Shown: positions 48,211 to 59,731 of the stretch, in pieces
Layout of the letters: each line of letters begins with the position of its first letter
How positions within the stretch are numbered: position 1 is the stretch's first letter
DNA from: Aquila chrysaetos chrysaetos
Lineage: Eukaryota > Chordata > Aves > Accipitriformes > Accipitridae
Length of the DNA: 64,000 bases
Assembly: GCF_900496995.4 (NCBI RefSeq)
Contig: NC_044005.1
Location: forward strand, 19,535,363-19,599,362
Reading direction: 5' to 3'
Notes under the pieces: generated by a model
The model's input: the letters and a program-made list of their open reading frames with translations, nothing else
Told to the model about the DNA's origin: nothing
Database searches by the model: none
Translations under genes and position numbers: made by a program

Positions 48211-51200
48211 CAATTCATGTTACCTGAAAAGCATCCAGTCTTGTTTTGGAGACATCAAGACTTGAAGAATCCACTGCCTCTTTGGTATTTGACCAAATAG
48301 TTAATTATCCTGATAGCTTTTAAAAAGATAGAGTTCCTTACATATATTTATTTGTCACAGGTCTCCAACTTTGTGTTCTTATTTTATTTTCTCTGTTAAT
48401 CTATTTGTAAATGCTGTTTTCTTTACATGAAGTTTAATTTCCAAAACATAAAGCCAGTATTTTGTTCGTTCTGCCAATTATTATGGCAGAGATAGACGGT
48501 TGATTGGCTGGATGTCTTAACCCATATTTGCTGTGCAGAAATAGCAGCTAGCACTCTGTTACTGGGTCCACATTTTGCCAGTTCTTAGCGTTTCTGCGCA
48601 ATTGGAGTGCAGGTCTCTTGGAATTTGCCCCAGCTGATCCTAGGAAGTCTCCTCTCGCTGCTGAGGACCTTGCTTTTGGAAGATCATAATGTAACCTTGT
48701 ATGCAAATTTCCAGGTTTTTCTCTTAGGGTCACATCAGGCTAGGCAGGCTATACTCTGCCACTGTCTTCTGCATTCCTTTGCCATGTAAGCACAAGCCCA
48801 GTGTCCTCATGATGCCCCTGGCATTCCATGAGCTATTCAGAGGCATGTGATGAGATGGAAGGGGGCAACCCTTTGTTTTAGGACTTTCGTGTACTAACTC
48901 TGGATCTACTGATTTTTAAGACTTCTCTCCAGTTATTAACATCATTGAAAAAATGATTTTCATTCTTTCCAAAGAGAGAACAAAAACAGTTGCTGAACAC
49001 TCATTTATCTATATCACAAACATTTTTCTTACCTCTAGATAGTAATGAACTGATGAGGTTGCTAGAATTTTTGCATTATCTTTATCCTCAGCAACTCCCG
49101 ATCTCTGTGGATTCCTCTAATTTATTTCGTTTTTTTTACCCATTTGTCATAGTACTCACAACATAGAGCAATTTCTGTTAATGTTTTAAACTGTAGCCTA
49201 CAGGTTTAGAAACTCTCAGAAATTATATGTAATTTTCGACTCCCTCTGGTGGTCTGGCAATGTAGTTGGCAAGTTTAACTGCTAATACTGACGGCAACAA
49301 GGAAAACGTTTGAATGCAGTATGACACTGTAGATGCTTCGAATTTAATCATCGTTGTTTGTCCCAGATGCATTTAAATAGCAGTGGGGAAAATACTGATG
49401 TTTATTAATAATAAAAATAATTTTTATTACCAATGACTAGCTAGGAACATTGCAAAAAAAGTGGGGGGGAGAAAATGAAAATTCAAAGCTTTTCTTCTAT
49501 GTAACAATTGAATTTATTTAAAGGGATTGAATTTAGGAACCAAAGAAGAGTTGTAACTCAGCTGCTGCACTCAGTAAATTCAATGTGAGAAACATTTGTT
49601 CTTCATCTTCTCTTAAGTGGTCACAGAAGTGCAGTTTGAAACAGCAATTATGTGAAGACAGTGATTGCTGTGTAGACAGAAACTGACCTGGGAATAAAAC
49701 TTAAGTATGATTTTAGCCAATAATGTAATGAAATCAAACAATGTACTACAGAGAGAAGAGCTGCCACTATTGATTTGCTAGCTGAAGAGACTTTACTCAG
49801 ATTTGAGAAGAGGTTCATATTTATTAAAAAATAGTTTTCTAATTTCCTAACATGTAATAGGTATCTTATTTTTACCCTTAAGAAATAGTTAAAAATAGTA
49901 CATGGCTTATTTTCTGTGCTGGATAGAACAAAAGGAACTGAAAAGCAGTGGGTTAATTAAAGTGTAAGAAGCTTGCATCTTTCTAAAAATGCATAATTAC
50001 TATTTTTTAAAATCCAGAATAGTTCTATTCTGGACACTTTTTGCATAAATGCATCAAAAGAATAGGAAAATGTCTTTGCCACTGAGGTTCAATTTGTCTA
50101 GAAAGATTTTTTTGTTTTTAAGTTCAAGTGAGACATTAAGCTACAATCTGGATCACATCTAGAATTTAGCTGAACTGTGTTTATCAGTTTTGTTACTGTG
50201 CAAAGACAGTGTGGAGACTCTCTTTACCTGCTGCCCTATGGGCATCACTGTGTGGGACAATAATTTGAAATACAGCAGGAAAGAGGCTTACCGTGAGAGT
50301 AACACAATGGCATAGCCATGATTAGACCTTTCCTTGGCTCTTCCCTGAACTTAAAAGTAGCCAAAACATTTATTTGAAATCCTTAGACCTTTGAACAAGG
50401 CTGAAAAGTTTTACACTGGCACAATAAATGTGAGAAACAGCAAGCTATGGTATTTTTCTTCCCATTTTGCTTCCTGTTAGTTACTACATTTTAATATAGG
50501 ATAACAACTTTACTGGCAATATAGCTTTCGAAAAATACAGTTGTGGAACAAGCAGCAATTCAGATATAAATACTCACATCTATTCAGCCTATAAACACCA
50601 GTGAAGTGCTTTTCTGGGAGGTGACATTTTTTTCATGTTGTGGTTTTGGTTGGCTTTGGGGTTTTTTTGTATGTGTAAATATATGCATTTGTGATGCAGA
50701 GGATGTTTCCAGAAACAGTATGACAGGTTTAAAATGCAGTATGAAACGTTGGGCTGAAACAATATGATTTTAACATGTATTGCCAGTTGAGTGATACTCT
50801 TCCTTGCCCTTTCATTGGCAATGCCAGTTCCTGTTTAGCATGAATGGGCTTGGAAAGGATCTCTTTTTGGAGTCTGACTTTTTAGCTTTTACAGAACAAT
50901 TAGTAATTAAACTTCAGATTCAGCCTATCAATAGCAAGGACTGTTAGTACTGTCATTTATTAAGCACTAAGAATTAACATCAAGGGATTTCATAGAGTAG
51001 TGAAAAATAAGTATTTGCCTCATTTTACAGGCATACATTCTGTTTTAAGTATCAATTGTACTGTCCATTATTTGACAAGTACAGTACGAATTGAATCAGT
51101 TTGAAAGCAACAAACTACAAAATCAGAAGTCCATTGTGAAGGAAAAAAAATGCTTTCCAGGTTCCTAGGTTTTCCTGAATTGTTTTGTGTATGATTTTAA

Positions 51201-52323
51201 CTTTCAAACAGCAGTAAGGGCTTACTGGTTTACAAAAATAATGTACATTCACTGATGTAACTATTTTATCTTTAAGAAAATAAACTCATCTGAGTACAAA
51301 ACCTTGAAATGTTGAAGTATTTTGATAAAGCGTATTTCACTTATGTGACTATTCCTTTCTATGAGGTGGTGGTGGCAGGTTTTATAATGTGCATGTCATC
51401 AAACTGTTGATTTTGCGAATGCTGTTCAGTCTCACTTCCCTTTAAATTGCATTTTGATACTCTCAGAAGGGATCCAAGTGTCACTGTGAAATTATTTTCT
51501 CTAACAATTTTCATATGGTCTGTTCTAAATTTCATAGAGATTACTGGCTTCAGTAGGAATGGAGAACTCTGCAGTTACCTTGTTTCACTAACAGTGTTAT
51601 GCTAACTTTAAAAACTTAGAAGCAAAAATTTTTCTGGAATCTATAATGCTTATGAGTTGTGCTCTTCACTGTAGAGAAATTACTTCTCACATTAATGCAT
51701 TTTGGCCTGACAATTTTTGCACTTCACATTTGAGAAAATGGCAGACAGTAGTAGGAGTTGAATACAATTGCTTTAAAATACAAATAATATTTCAATTGCA
51801 TCTCTGATCACTTGCAATAGAATACATTTAACATCTTAATAGACATTAAAATGTTGATTTGAATTGAAAGATAAGAAATTGGTAAAATAAGGATTTGTGC
51901 TGAGGAAATGCTTCTTTTTAATACTGACTTTTAAATTCTATTTTACACTTCGTGGAGATAAAATAAGGACTTTCGTGCTATCTTCTGTAACATTATATTT
52001 CCCTCAAAATCCTTGTCTTTCTTGCTATAGAAACTCTGAGGAAGAAAATAGTTTTAATAATCTACACTTTTATTAGCAGTTTCAGACAAACTCTACTTGG
52101 AAAAAAACCCAAACCACTGGTCAGCGTGCCAGACTAAAATCAGAGCAGTAGGTAAACTTGCATATTAAACACTTTCTGTAAATAGTGAAACAATACTTGC
52201 CATTAACCATTGATAGCCTTTCACACAAATTGGATGTTAAGCTTTGACTAGTCTGTTCTCTCAAGGGCCTCCATACCAGGGAGCTGACTTCAGCAAAGGT
52301 GTCATGAAAATACTGTTTCAAAC

Positions 52324-52342
52324 TTTTTTTTTTTTTTTTTTT
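52324..52342 (+). repeat. poly-T tract (19)
   Basis: Nineteen T in intergenic DNA. The minus-strand open frame across it (52121-52396) shows the run only as poly-lysine and is not a gene. Confidence 0.8.
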
Positions 52343-55300
52343 AAAAGAATAAAGGAAAGCTAGAACAAAGGTGAGGTTTGGTTCTTCCCCTGCCACTTCA
52401 GCAGTGAACAGTATTTGCCTAAGAAGCCAGAAACTCGGTCTAGAATAAAACCCAGTGATCTTGTAAGTTTGATTGCATTTTTTTTTCTCATGTGAGTTCC
52501 TTGCATTCTATTTGAATATGTTACCTTTAAAAATGCAAGTACTTTTTAAATTGTTTTTTTCTGATTCCTTGTTATAGAATGTTTAATATCTTAGTAGAGA
52601 TGTTACCTTATTTAAGACAGTTTATATTCTCTATAACTCTTACATTTTTACAAATTTAAAGCCCCATCACTTCTGTTTCTCATAGTTCTGTATGGAGTAC
52701 TAGTGCAGGAAACTTCTTGATCAGGTTTATTTTCAGGTTACCAGAAGTATCAGAGTACCATATCAGTGTGTTCCTGTGTACTGAAAGTTCCTGTTTCTTC
52801 CTACCAAGCTCATGAAATTGCACTGAACAATCCATTATTTCTCTTATTGCCCTGTGTTAGGGGGAATTGGAATGTAAGAGATTGCATAAGGCAAAATGGT
52901 TGATCAATACATCTTAGTTACTTTTCCTGCATTTTAATTTTCCATTGTTTTCAGAAACAAGGTATCTCTCTATGTCTTCTTGCTAGCCAGCTACCTCACT
53001 GTACAAGCAGACTTCCTATTTCTAGCAAAGTGCATGTATGCTTCAGTCTGTGCCAACAGTTTACTAAATGGGCCATTTCCAGAAACACTTTGTTTCAGTT
53101 TGAAAAAATAAATGGCAATTGACAAAATATGCAGGATCACCCTTCTTTTCTATATCACATTCATGCTATTCATTCCAGATCCATTATTGTATACAGTTAT
53201 GGGTCATCGGCAATGGAATCTCGTCAGAGCAGTCTTAGGTATATGGAAGTTTCATTAATGTTAAAACAGATTTCCTAATTGTTCCAATGCATTTCAAAAT
53301 ATACTAATTACTTTTGCATAGATGTCTCACTTCATAAATAGTAGCTGTTGAGATAATAAGCCTAGTGAACTGTTATATAAATATTTTAATAGTATTTTGC
53401 TAGTAGCTTTTACTGAAATGATGTGATCAGTGCTAACAAAATGTGTTAAAATTGTTGTGAATAAATATGAATAATCTTCATAAGCAAATTAACTCTTCAA
53501 AATTTGAAATTTTAGTTTTCATATTGTTATGTGTAAAAGAACTAGTAGTTATGATATCAAAGATTTTGAATTTTCATTCCTTTTCTGCCTCATTTTTAAT
53601 TTAATTGTCTTATCTTTCCAGTAAAACACCAAGCTATAATCAGTTTAATGTCCTCTGGATCTTGTGAAACCTCACGTAAGCAAAAAATGCTTTATCACGT
53701 ATTTTTTCTTTTGCTTTTGTTACAGTATTAAATCTTCTTTCCACTCCTGCAGCACTCCATTGTATTTCTTAAAATACTGTTATGTTCTGCTACTGTTTCT
53801 ATTTCACTTTTTAAAATCTGAAGTATACTTTTTTTGAAATTGGACTGTAACCTGAAAGTGCTGTAACACAGCTTGATAAAAAGGCAGATTACAGTATCTG
53901 AACTTTGTGCTGTTATGCTTTCAATAGCACTGGGAATGAAAAGTAAATTAGTTGAAACACTGAGAAAGACATCTCATACCTGTCATAGAGTTGCAATAGC
54001 TGTGATGGTCTAAGGATAGAAGCAAAGCATGGTTTGTAGCAAGTGCATGTTTATTACATTGAGGGTACAGCTGGGGAACACACGGACAAGATTTAACTGA
54101 TCTATTTATATAACAGCACATAAAGGTGACTGGTGATAGTATTGTTCCCCAAGAATTTGAAGGTCCGGATTCACAGGGTTTGGGGAATAAGATACATTGT
54201 TCTTAACAGTTATGAAAGTGTGATTGACCTATCTCAGGCTAGTAATGTTATGTTTGCCTAAATTTGACTTCTGAGTTTGTGATCTTGACGTTTCTGAAGA
54301 CTGAGACTAAAACATGCTAGATCCGGAAGAGTGCAATGTAAGTAAGAGAAATAATAGCATCCATCCTGTATTTTGAATCTTCAAACCAGCAGACAGATAG
54401 TCATCCGCACAAACTCAACCAGATACGTATGAGCGTCACTGACTTCTCCTTTCTGGGGATAAAGAGAACTAATTGTACAAGTCTGCCCTATAACCTTAGG
54501 ATATGGAGCAAAACATTTTAATTACTTAAATTCATATTGTGTCTAATGTAGCAGATTACACCGCATCTCTGCAAAACCTGTTCTGTCAGTGGGATGTATC
54601 CTTATTTGGGGAAAAGTAAATAGCAATTTGCGAGATTTTTCTCCAGTGCAGTCTTGGTCTTTTTGCTATGTTTTTCAGTGAAAATCAGTCATGGCGGTTG
54701 TTTTCTGAGGTGTATGTAAGTTTGTGGAACTGGTGTGTCACGTAGGCGTGAGGTAGCGTTTGACAAAGATACATGGTATTTATTGAAATCGTTTCAGCTA
54801 GTATTTTTATTCCACCCAACTGTTGGAAATGCATTTATTTTCTCAAAACACAGGGCATAAACTACGTACAGTGCAGATCTTTGTTACACAGGCACTGCTC
54901 TACCATCTGCTGTTTAACTAAGGAGCAAGTGAGTACTGAGCTGGTGGGCCACGCCGGGGTCCACCTTCCGATGGGACCAGGTGTGAAAGAGTGTGTCAGC
55001 TAAATGAGACCGCGGAGAAGGCGCGGTGTGAGGTATGTGGATGGAGAAGAGGAAAAGCAGAATGCCTTTAAATGGATTAAAAACCCTAGAGCGAGTGGGG
55101 ATGAGTCGTTTCAAGGTGGGGGAAGGGGTGACCATTAACGGGCAGGAACTGATTTTGTGTTGCGTTTTGTGGAAATGGAAAAGTATAGCAGACGGGGGTG
55201 ATGGTGCGTATTCATCATTAGCCTGTGGAAGGATGAGATGAGATGAATTTTCCCCCCGCCCCCCCCCCCCCCGTACGTAATTGGGCCAATCATTTTAAAA

Positions 55301-55765
55301 GAGCGGTTCCTGCCGGTGGCCGCGGGAGCCCGGCTGTACCGGCCCGGCTACCAGCGGCACCTTCAGCAGCAGCGCGGCCGCCTCCCTCCCTCTCCTCGGG
55401 CTGTCAGGGCAGTGGCGGCAGCGCCCGGCCCTTGCCGACCCGCGGGCGGGCGGAGCGGGGCGGGGCGGGGCCGCGCCGTGCCGCGCCTCCCCGCCCCGCG
55501 CTCCCCGGGAGGGCTCCGGGCCGCCCCCGCCGCCTGGCCCCGCCCCGCGCCGCGCAGCGCTGCGCTGCCCGCCGCTGCCCGCCGCTGCCCGGCAGGTGGC
55601 GCCACTCGCGCCGCTCGCCCGCCAGCGCGGCGCGGGCCGCAGCCCTTCAAGTTCCGCCGCCGCTGCCGGCGCCCGGTGCCGCCGCCGTCCTTTCCCCGCC
55701 TTCCCCTTCCCGCCGCCCCGGCCCCTTCGCCCGCCGGGGCCCATCGGCCCGGCCCGGCCCTGGCC

Positions 55766-55886
55766 ATGGCCACCAAGAAGGCGGGGTCGCGGCTGGAGAC
55801 GGAGATCGAGCGGTGCCGCTCGGAGTGCCAGTGGGAGCGGATCCCCGAGCTCGTCAAGCAGCTCTCGGCCAAGCTCATCGCTAACG
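55766..55886 (+). CDS. TTC7B: TTC7B first coding exon
   Basis: ATG in a strong Kozak setting (gccATGg) opens MATKKAGSRLETEIERCRSE, then CQWERIPELVKQLSAKLIAN, the N-terminus of vertebrate TTC7B. Forty codons plus one base precede donor G/gtgcgg. TTC7B is a TPR scaffold of roughly 840 residues that, with EFR3 and FAM126 (hyccin), carries PI4KA to the plasma membrane to make PI4P (family knowledge). The segment here is the helical N-terminus ahead of the TPR repeats. The paralogue TTC7A starts differently as far as I recall, and the position next to RPS6KA5 also points to TTC7B. The remaining exons lie to the right of the window. Confidence 0.96.
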
Positions 55887-55931
55887 GTGCGGCGCAGGGC
55901 GGGAGGCGGCAGGCCGCGGCGGAGGGCCCGC

Positions 55932-55946
55932 GGGGGGGGGGGGGGG
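55932..55946 (+). repeat. TTC7B: poly-G run (15) just after TTC7B exon 1
   Basis: Fifteen consecutive G, 46 bp downstream of the exon 1 donor, in a G-rich context able to form a G-quadruplex in the nascent RNA. Homopolymers like this are also prone to length errors in assemblies. Confidence 0.85.
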
Positions 55947-58913
55947 CGGCCGGCGGGGCTCCCGGGCCCGGCAGTGCATCGGGCGGCCGGCGCGGGGCCT
56001 GCCCGCCCCGCGTGCGCGGGGATCGGCGTTTCGCGGGGGGCCGCCGGTGCGGGTCGGTCGGGCCTCCCCGCGCCCCGCGGAGCAGGAGCCCCGAGGGGGG
56101 CGGCGGGGAGGCGGGCGCCGCCGAGGCCCTGACCCCGGCGTGCGAGCGGTGAGCTGGGGCGCTCCCCTCAAGTCCGAGGCAGGCCGCCTTTCGTTTCCCC
56201 CCGCCGGCAGCCGGGCCCTGTGGGCTTATGTCCTGAACTGCCGAGCGGTCTGATGGCTTATCGTGAGTGTTGCAGTTCCGCAGGCACACATGCTGACGGT
56301 GTGCATAAAGCCATAAATGTCCTTTCGCCTTCTGTGCGCAGCCGGCGTCTATCTGTACGCAGCGTGTGGTACGTCGGCGTCTGTCCCTTTTCTTGAAAGC
56401 ATGCCTCGGCCATATAGTGCAGCTTTGTTTATTTTCTCATAAAACCCGAACGGTTTGCTTGGTTTCTTATGTCACAAACTTTTAAATGTGTAGCTGAAGG
56501 AGGTGAAAAGCGGTGCTTGGTTCTGAGATATGGAAGTGCCTCATGAGCAAGGGAGATGCAAGTTCTTTTCTTTGGCATGGATGCCTTCATTCTGTGTGTG
56601 AGAAAAGATATGGGGATAGTGCCTACCTCTTGGCTCACTCATCTGCTTGAGGTGGACCTGGAGGTATTTTTAGAGGGAAATCAAGCCTGCAGAGACAGAA
56701 CTTGGGGTGAATTCACAAGTGATAAGTTAACATAGAGAGAGGATGAGGCGTAAGGTTGGTGTCACGGGGAGTGTGTTGCAGAGGCAGTGATAGCTTTACA
56801 CATTTAGGCAGGGAAGAAAACTGCATGATTCAGGTCTATAGGAATAGAAATAAAAGAAGAAAAGCCAGAATCAAAGTAAAGAGAGATAATTTAAGAGTAG
56901 ATGTACCCACACAGATAACCTTACATACGTTGGCTTTAAGAACAGCTGGGTGATGATCCTGAAACACACTGGTATTATACTAACTAAAAATAAACACAAG
57001 TAAAAAGGTGGAAGGTATTATGTTTAGTTTGAGGACATGCTTCACTGAGTTACAGACTATGAACTAGTTAGAGATCAGTTCAAGCAAAGGCAAATGTTTT
57101 TTGGCTGTCTGGTTGAGAAACATGATCTTCATAGTTTTAAGATGTACTAAGGTATTTCAGACAGGTGGGGAGAGCTAGGTAGATGATGTTATTGACAGTT
57201 TGACTTAAATTTCTCTGACCTGGGTACTTTTTACCTAACTGAAGCATATCAGAGAAGATTATGCAGTCTGCGTAGCTTTACACTTAGGTGATTTTCCTAG
57301 TGTGGTATCTTCTAGATTCTGTACCAGTCAAAATACAAACTATTGGAGCATTTCCTGATCTTTAAAACATGGGGAAGTATCATATGTAGATTTAGTCTCT
57401 TTCTGACAGCACAGGAATGATTAAATCAATGTCCGTGGCTTCCAAGTTCTAGCTAACTGAGAACATCAACAGTCAGTAAGCTAAGTGATTGTAAGGGACT
57501 CTTCTTTTGTAGTGGAGTAACACAGGAAGAGAGTAATTTATTTAATGAAATACATGTTCCCGATGTTGAGAGTGTCTAAAACTGTAAGTTTGTGTTTGAG
57601 ATCCTGGTGTACTTAACAGGTTGCAGGCCAAGGTTATTGGCTAGTGAGACTACGGAGGAGAGAATGCCTCTGTTCCACCCATGAAGAGAGATATGAACTG
57701 AAAGGCTTGCCAATGCGTATCCCTGTTGTTAGTTAATCTGAAATACTTAACTGAAGAAAAAGTACTTGGAACTTTACTGCTTCCTTCTGTAGCAATGTTC
57801 AGTTCTACAAATCAGCTAGGGAATGGATAACAAAATACCGTTTTTTTGGCTAAATGTGGAACTATGTTATAGGAATGATTTAAAAGCATGAGAGGAGGAA
57901 AAAGAGGGGAGAGGATCTTCATTCTGTCCATATTCTGGCCATAATTGGCTCTGACTCTTGAATGTTGGAGCATTTTAACTGAGGATATCAGCGTTGCTAG
58001 GAATAGGGTTTATTGCTCTTTGAACACAGATGGGAAGGAATCCTTTGGGGAAGCTATCTTGTAATCTCTTCAATCTTGCGCTGTGGCAAAAAAAAAATAG
58101 ACTGTTACTTTACCAGGACTTAATTACATCTCCTGTTTGGAAATGGGGATTAGAGAATTTGACAGAAATTATAATGGGCTGGATTATTATTTGGGCTGTC
58201 TTGCATTGATATAGTATTTCCTATTATCAAGTTCCCATTCCTTGATGCTTGCAACCCAAATTAGATGAAGGAAGAAACAGTAATGACAGATCCCAAGATG
58301 AAGGGCTGTGTGGATGCATAAGGCAATAATATATACTTCTGGAGAAGCATAGCACTTGAGAGGTGCAGTATTTTGCGTGGACTTGATTACTGTGTTGTTT
58401 ATTCTGTTTTGTTCTGCTGATGGATCCAATCTACTCCCTCATAGAATTAGCAGTCTATATAAAACCTGAGAGTGGATGAAATACAAATGACAGTTTACGT
58501 AGGATTCTGGATGCACAAAAATGACACTTACTAGAATCAATTTCTGTATCTGATGGATTGTATTTAAAAGGCTTTGTGAGCTTACTGAGCTTTAAGATAA
58601 AGAGGGAAGAGAAATGTTAATGGATTGGTCACTGCCTTTGCTATACTATAAGTAATAGTCACAATTTGGATCATGGAAAAATGTGTGCTCTGTGTCAAGC
58701 CTGTGACTTGCATTGTTTTTCACAAAGGATAGATAGATGAAGGAAGGGTCTGTAACCTAAGTCAGAATTCTTAGGCACTTATCCAGTTTGTATTACATTT
58801 CTCTCCTTCAGAACCAGAACTCAGCAGTAATGATTCATGCTATGTAACACAAATCTCTGAGCTCTTGCTTCATCAGCACTCCCGTAAAAGATTGGGTCAA
58901 AACTGTTACATGC

Positions 58914-59731
58914 AGGTGTGGTGGGTTAGCCTTGGCTAACAGCAAATGCCCACCCAGCTGCTCAGTCTCTCCCTTTCCTTAGTGGGGTAGGGGCAGAAAA
59001 TAGGATGAGAAGACTCGTAGCTTCAGATAAAGACAGGGAGATCGCTTACTAATTACTGTTGTGGGCAAAACGGGCTTGACCTGGGAAAAATTAATTTAAT
59101 TTGTCAGCAGTTAAAATAGATTCAGATAGTAAGAAACAGAAAGACAGGCATGGAAGCAACACTTTTCCTCCCCGCTTTCCCAGGCTCAACTTCAGTCCTG
59201 TGTCCCAGACTCCTGTGCCCCTCTCCATGTGGTGTGGGGGGCAAAGGGGGTTACAGTTGGTGCAAGGTGGTTTCTTTCTGCTGCTCCTTCCTTCTCACGT
59301 TTTTCCTCTGCTCTGGCCTGGGGTCCCTGCTGGCTGCAGTCAGTCCTTCAGGAAAAAAATCTGCTCTGGCACAGGCTCTCCATGTGCTGCAGTTCCTTCA
59401 GGGCATATCCACCTGCTCCAGTTTGGGTCCTTCCCAGGCTGCAGTGGTGGATATCTGCTCTGGCACCTGGAGCACCTCCTCCGCCTCCTTCTCTGACCTT
59501 GGTGTTCCCTCTGCTGTTTCTCAGTCCTTTTGTTCCCTCCTCCTCTCTGTGGCATTTTCTGCCCTTTCTTAAATACGCTTTCACAGAGGTGCTGCCAGCT
59601 TCGCTGAGGGGCTCAGCTGTGTCTTGCTGTGGGTCTGCTGGAGCCAGCTGGGCCTGGGACAGGGCAGCCCTATGCCTCTTCCCACAGGGGCCACCCCTGC
59701 AGCCCTGCTGCTGCTGTTTACACCCAGTACA
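58914..59731 (-). mobile_element. LTR of an endogenous retrovirus, antisense, diverged
   Basis: The + strand begins tgtggtgggttagccttggc and ends acacccagtaca, resembling a second LTR family of neoavian birds (from memory). The middle (about 59300-59470) has degenerate short repeats of a ctgctctggcac / tggggtccct type, as that family does. The open frames here on both strands (59101-59753) are products of this composition and encode nothing known. No target-site duplication is clear and no retroviral gene flanks it. Confidence 0.75.

Larger units (their letters stand above)
41301..55240. other. intergenic region between RPS6KA5 and TTC7B
   Basis: About 14 kb of AT-rich DNA. It holds an ancient CR1 fragment (47925-48210), a possible MITE remnant (41645-41700), an A/C-rich stretch (45441-45471) and poly-T tracts. 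The longest open frame (45992-46363, 123 codons) shows no domain, signal peptide or family resemblance and looks like chance. I recognise no RNA gene. Enhancers may exist but cannot be read from one sequence. Confidence 0.75.
55290..56170 (+). promoter_or_regulatory. TTC7B: TTC7B CpG-island promoter
   Basis: Composition jumps from AT-rich to strongly GC-rich with dense CpG, starting about 470 bp upstream of the ATG and running into intron 1. Overlapping GC boxes (GGGGCGGGGC type) lie at 55456-55470 and could bind Sp-family factors; the same G runs (55444-55470) fit a G-quadruplex. A 10-bp unit (GCTGCCCGCC) repeats three times at 55564-55593 and a GTGGCGCCAC palindrome lies at 55596-55605. There is no TATA box close by. 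The start site is probably within 55450-55700 but cannot be fixed. Confidence 0.85.

Noticed and set aside
47903..48265. Overlapping open frames on both strands
   Set aside because: They lie on an ancient CR1 fragment and are not genes.
55243..56152. Several overlapping plus-strand open frames in the CpG island
   Set aside because: Same compositional cause. Only the segment from the ATG at 55766 to the donor at 55886 matches a known protein.
55363..56289. Long minus-strand open frame (about 308 codons) across the CpG island
   Set aside because: It is antisense to TTC7B exon 1, is Arg/Pro/Gly/Ala-rich, and owes its length to the scarcity of stops in GC-rich DNA. It matches no protein family.
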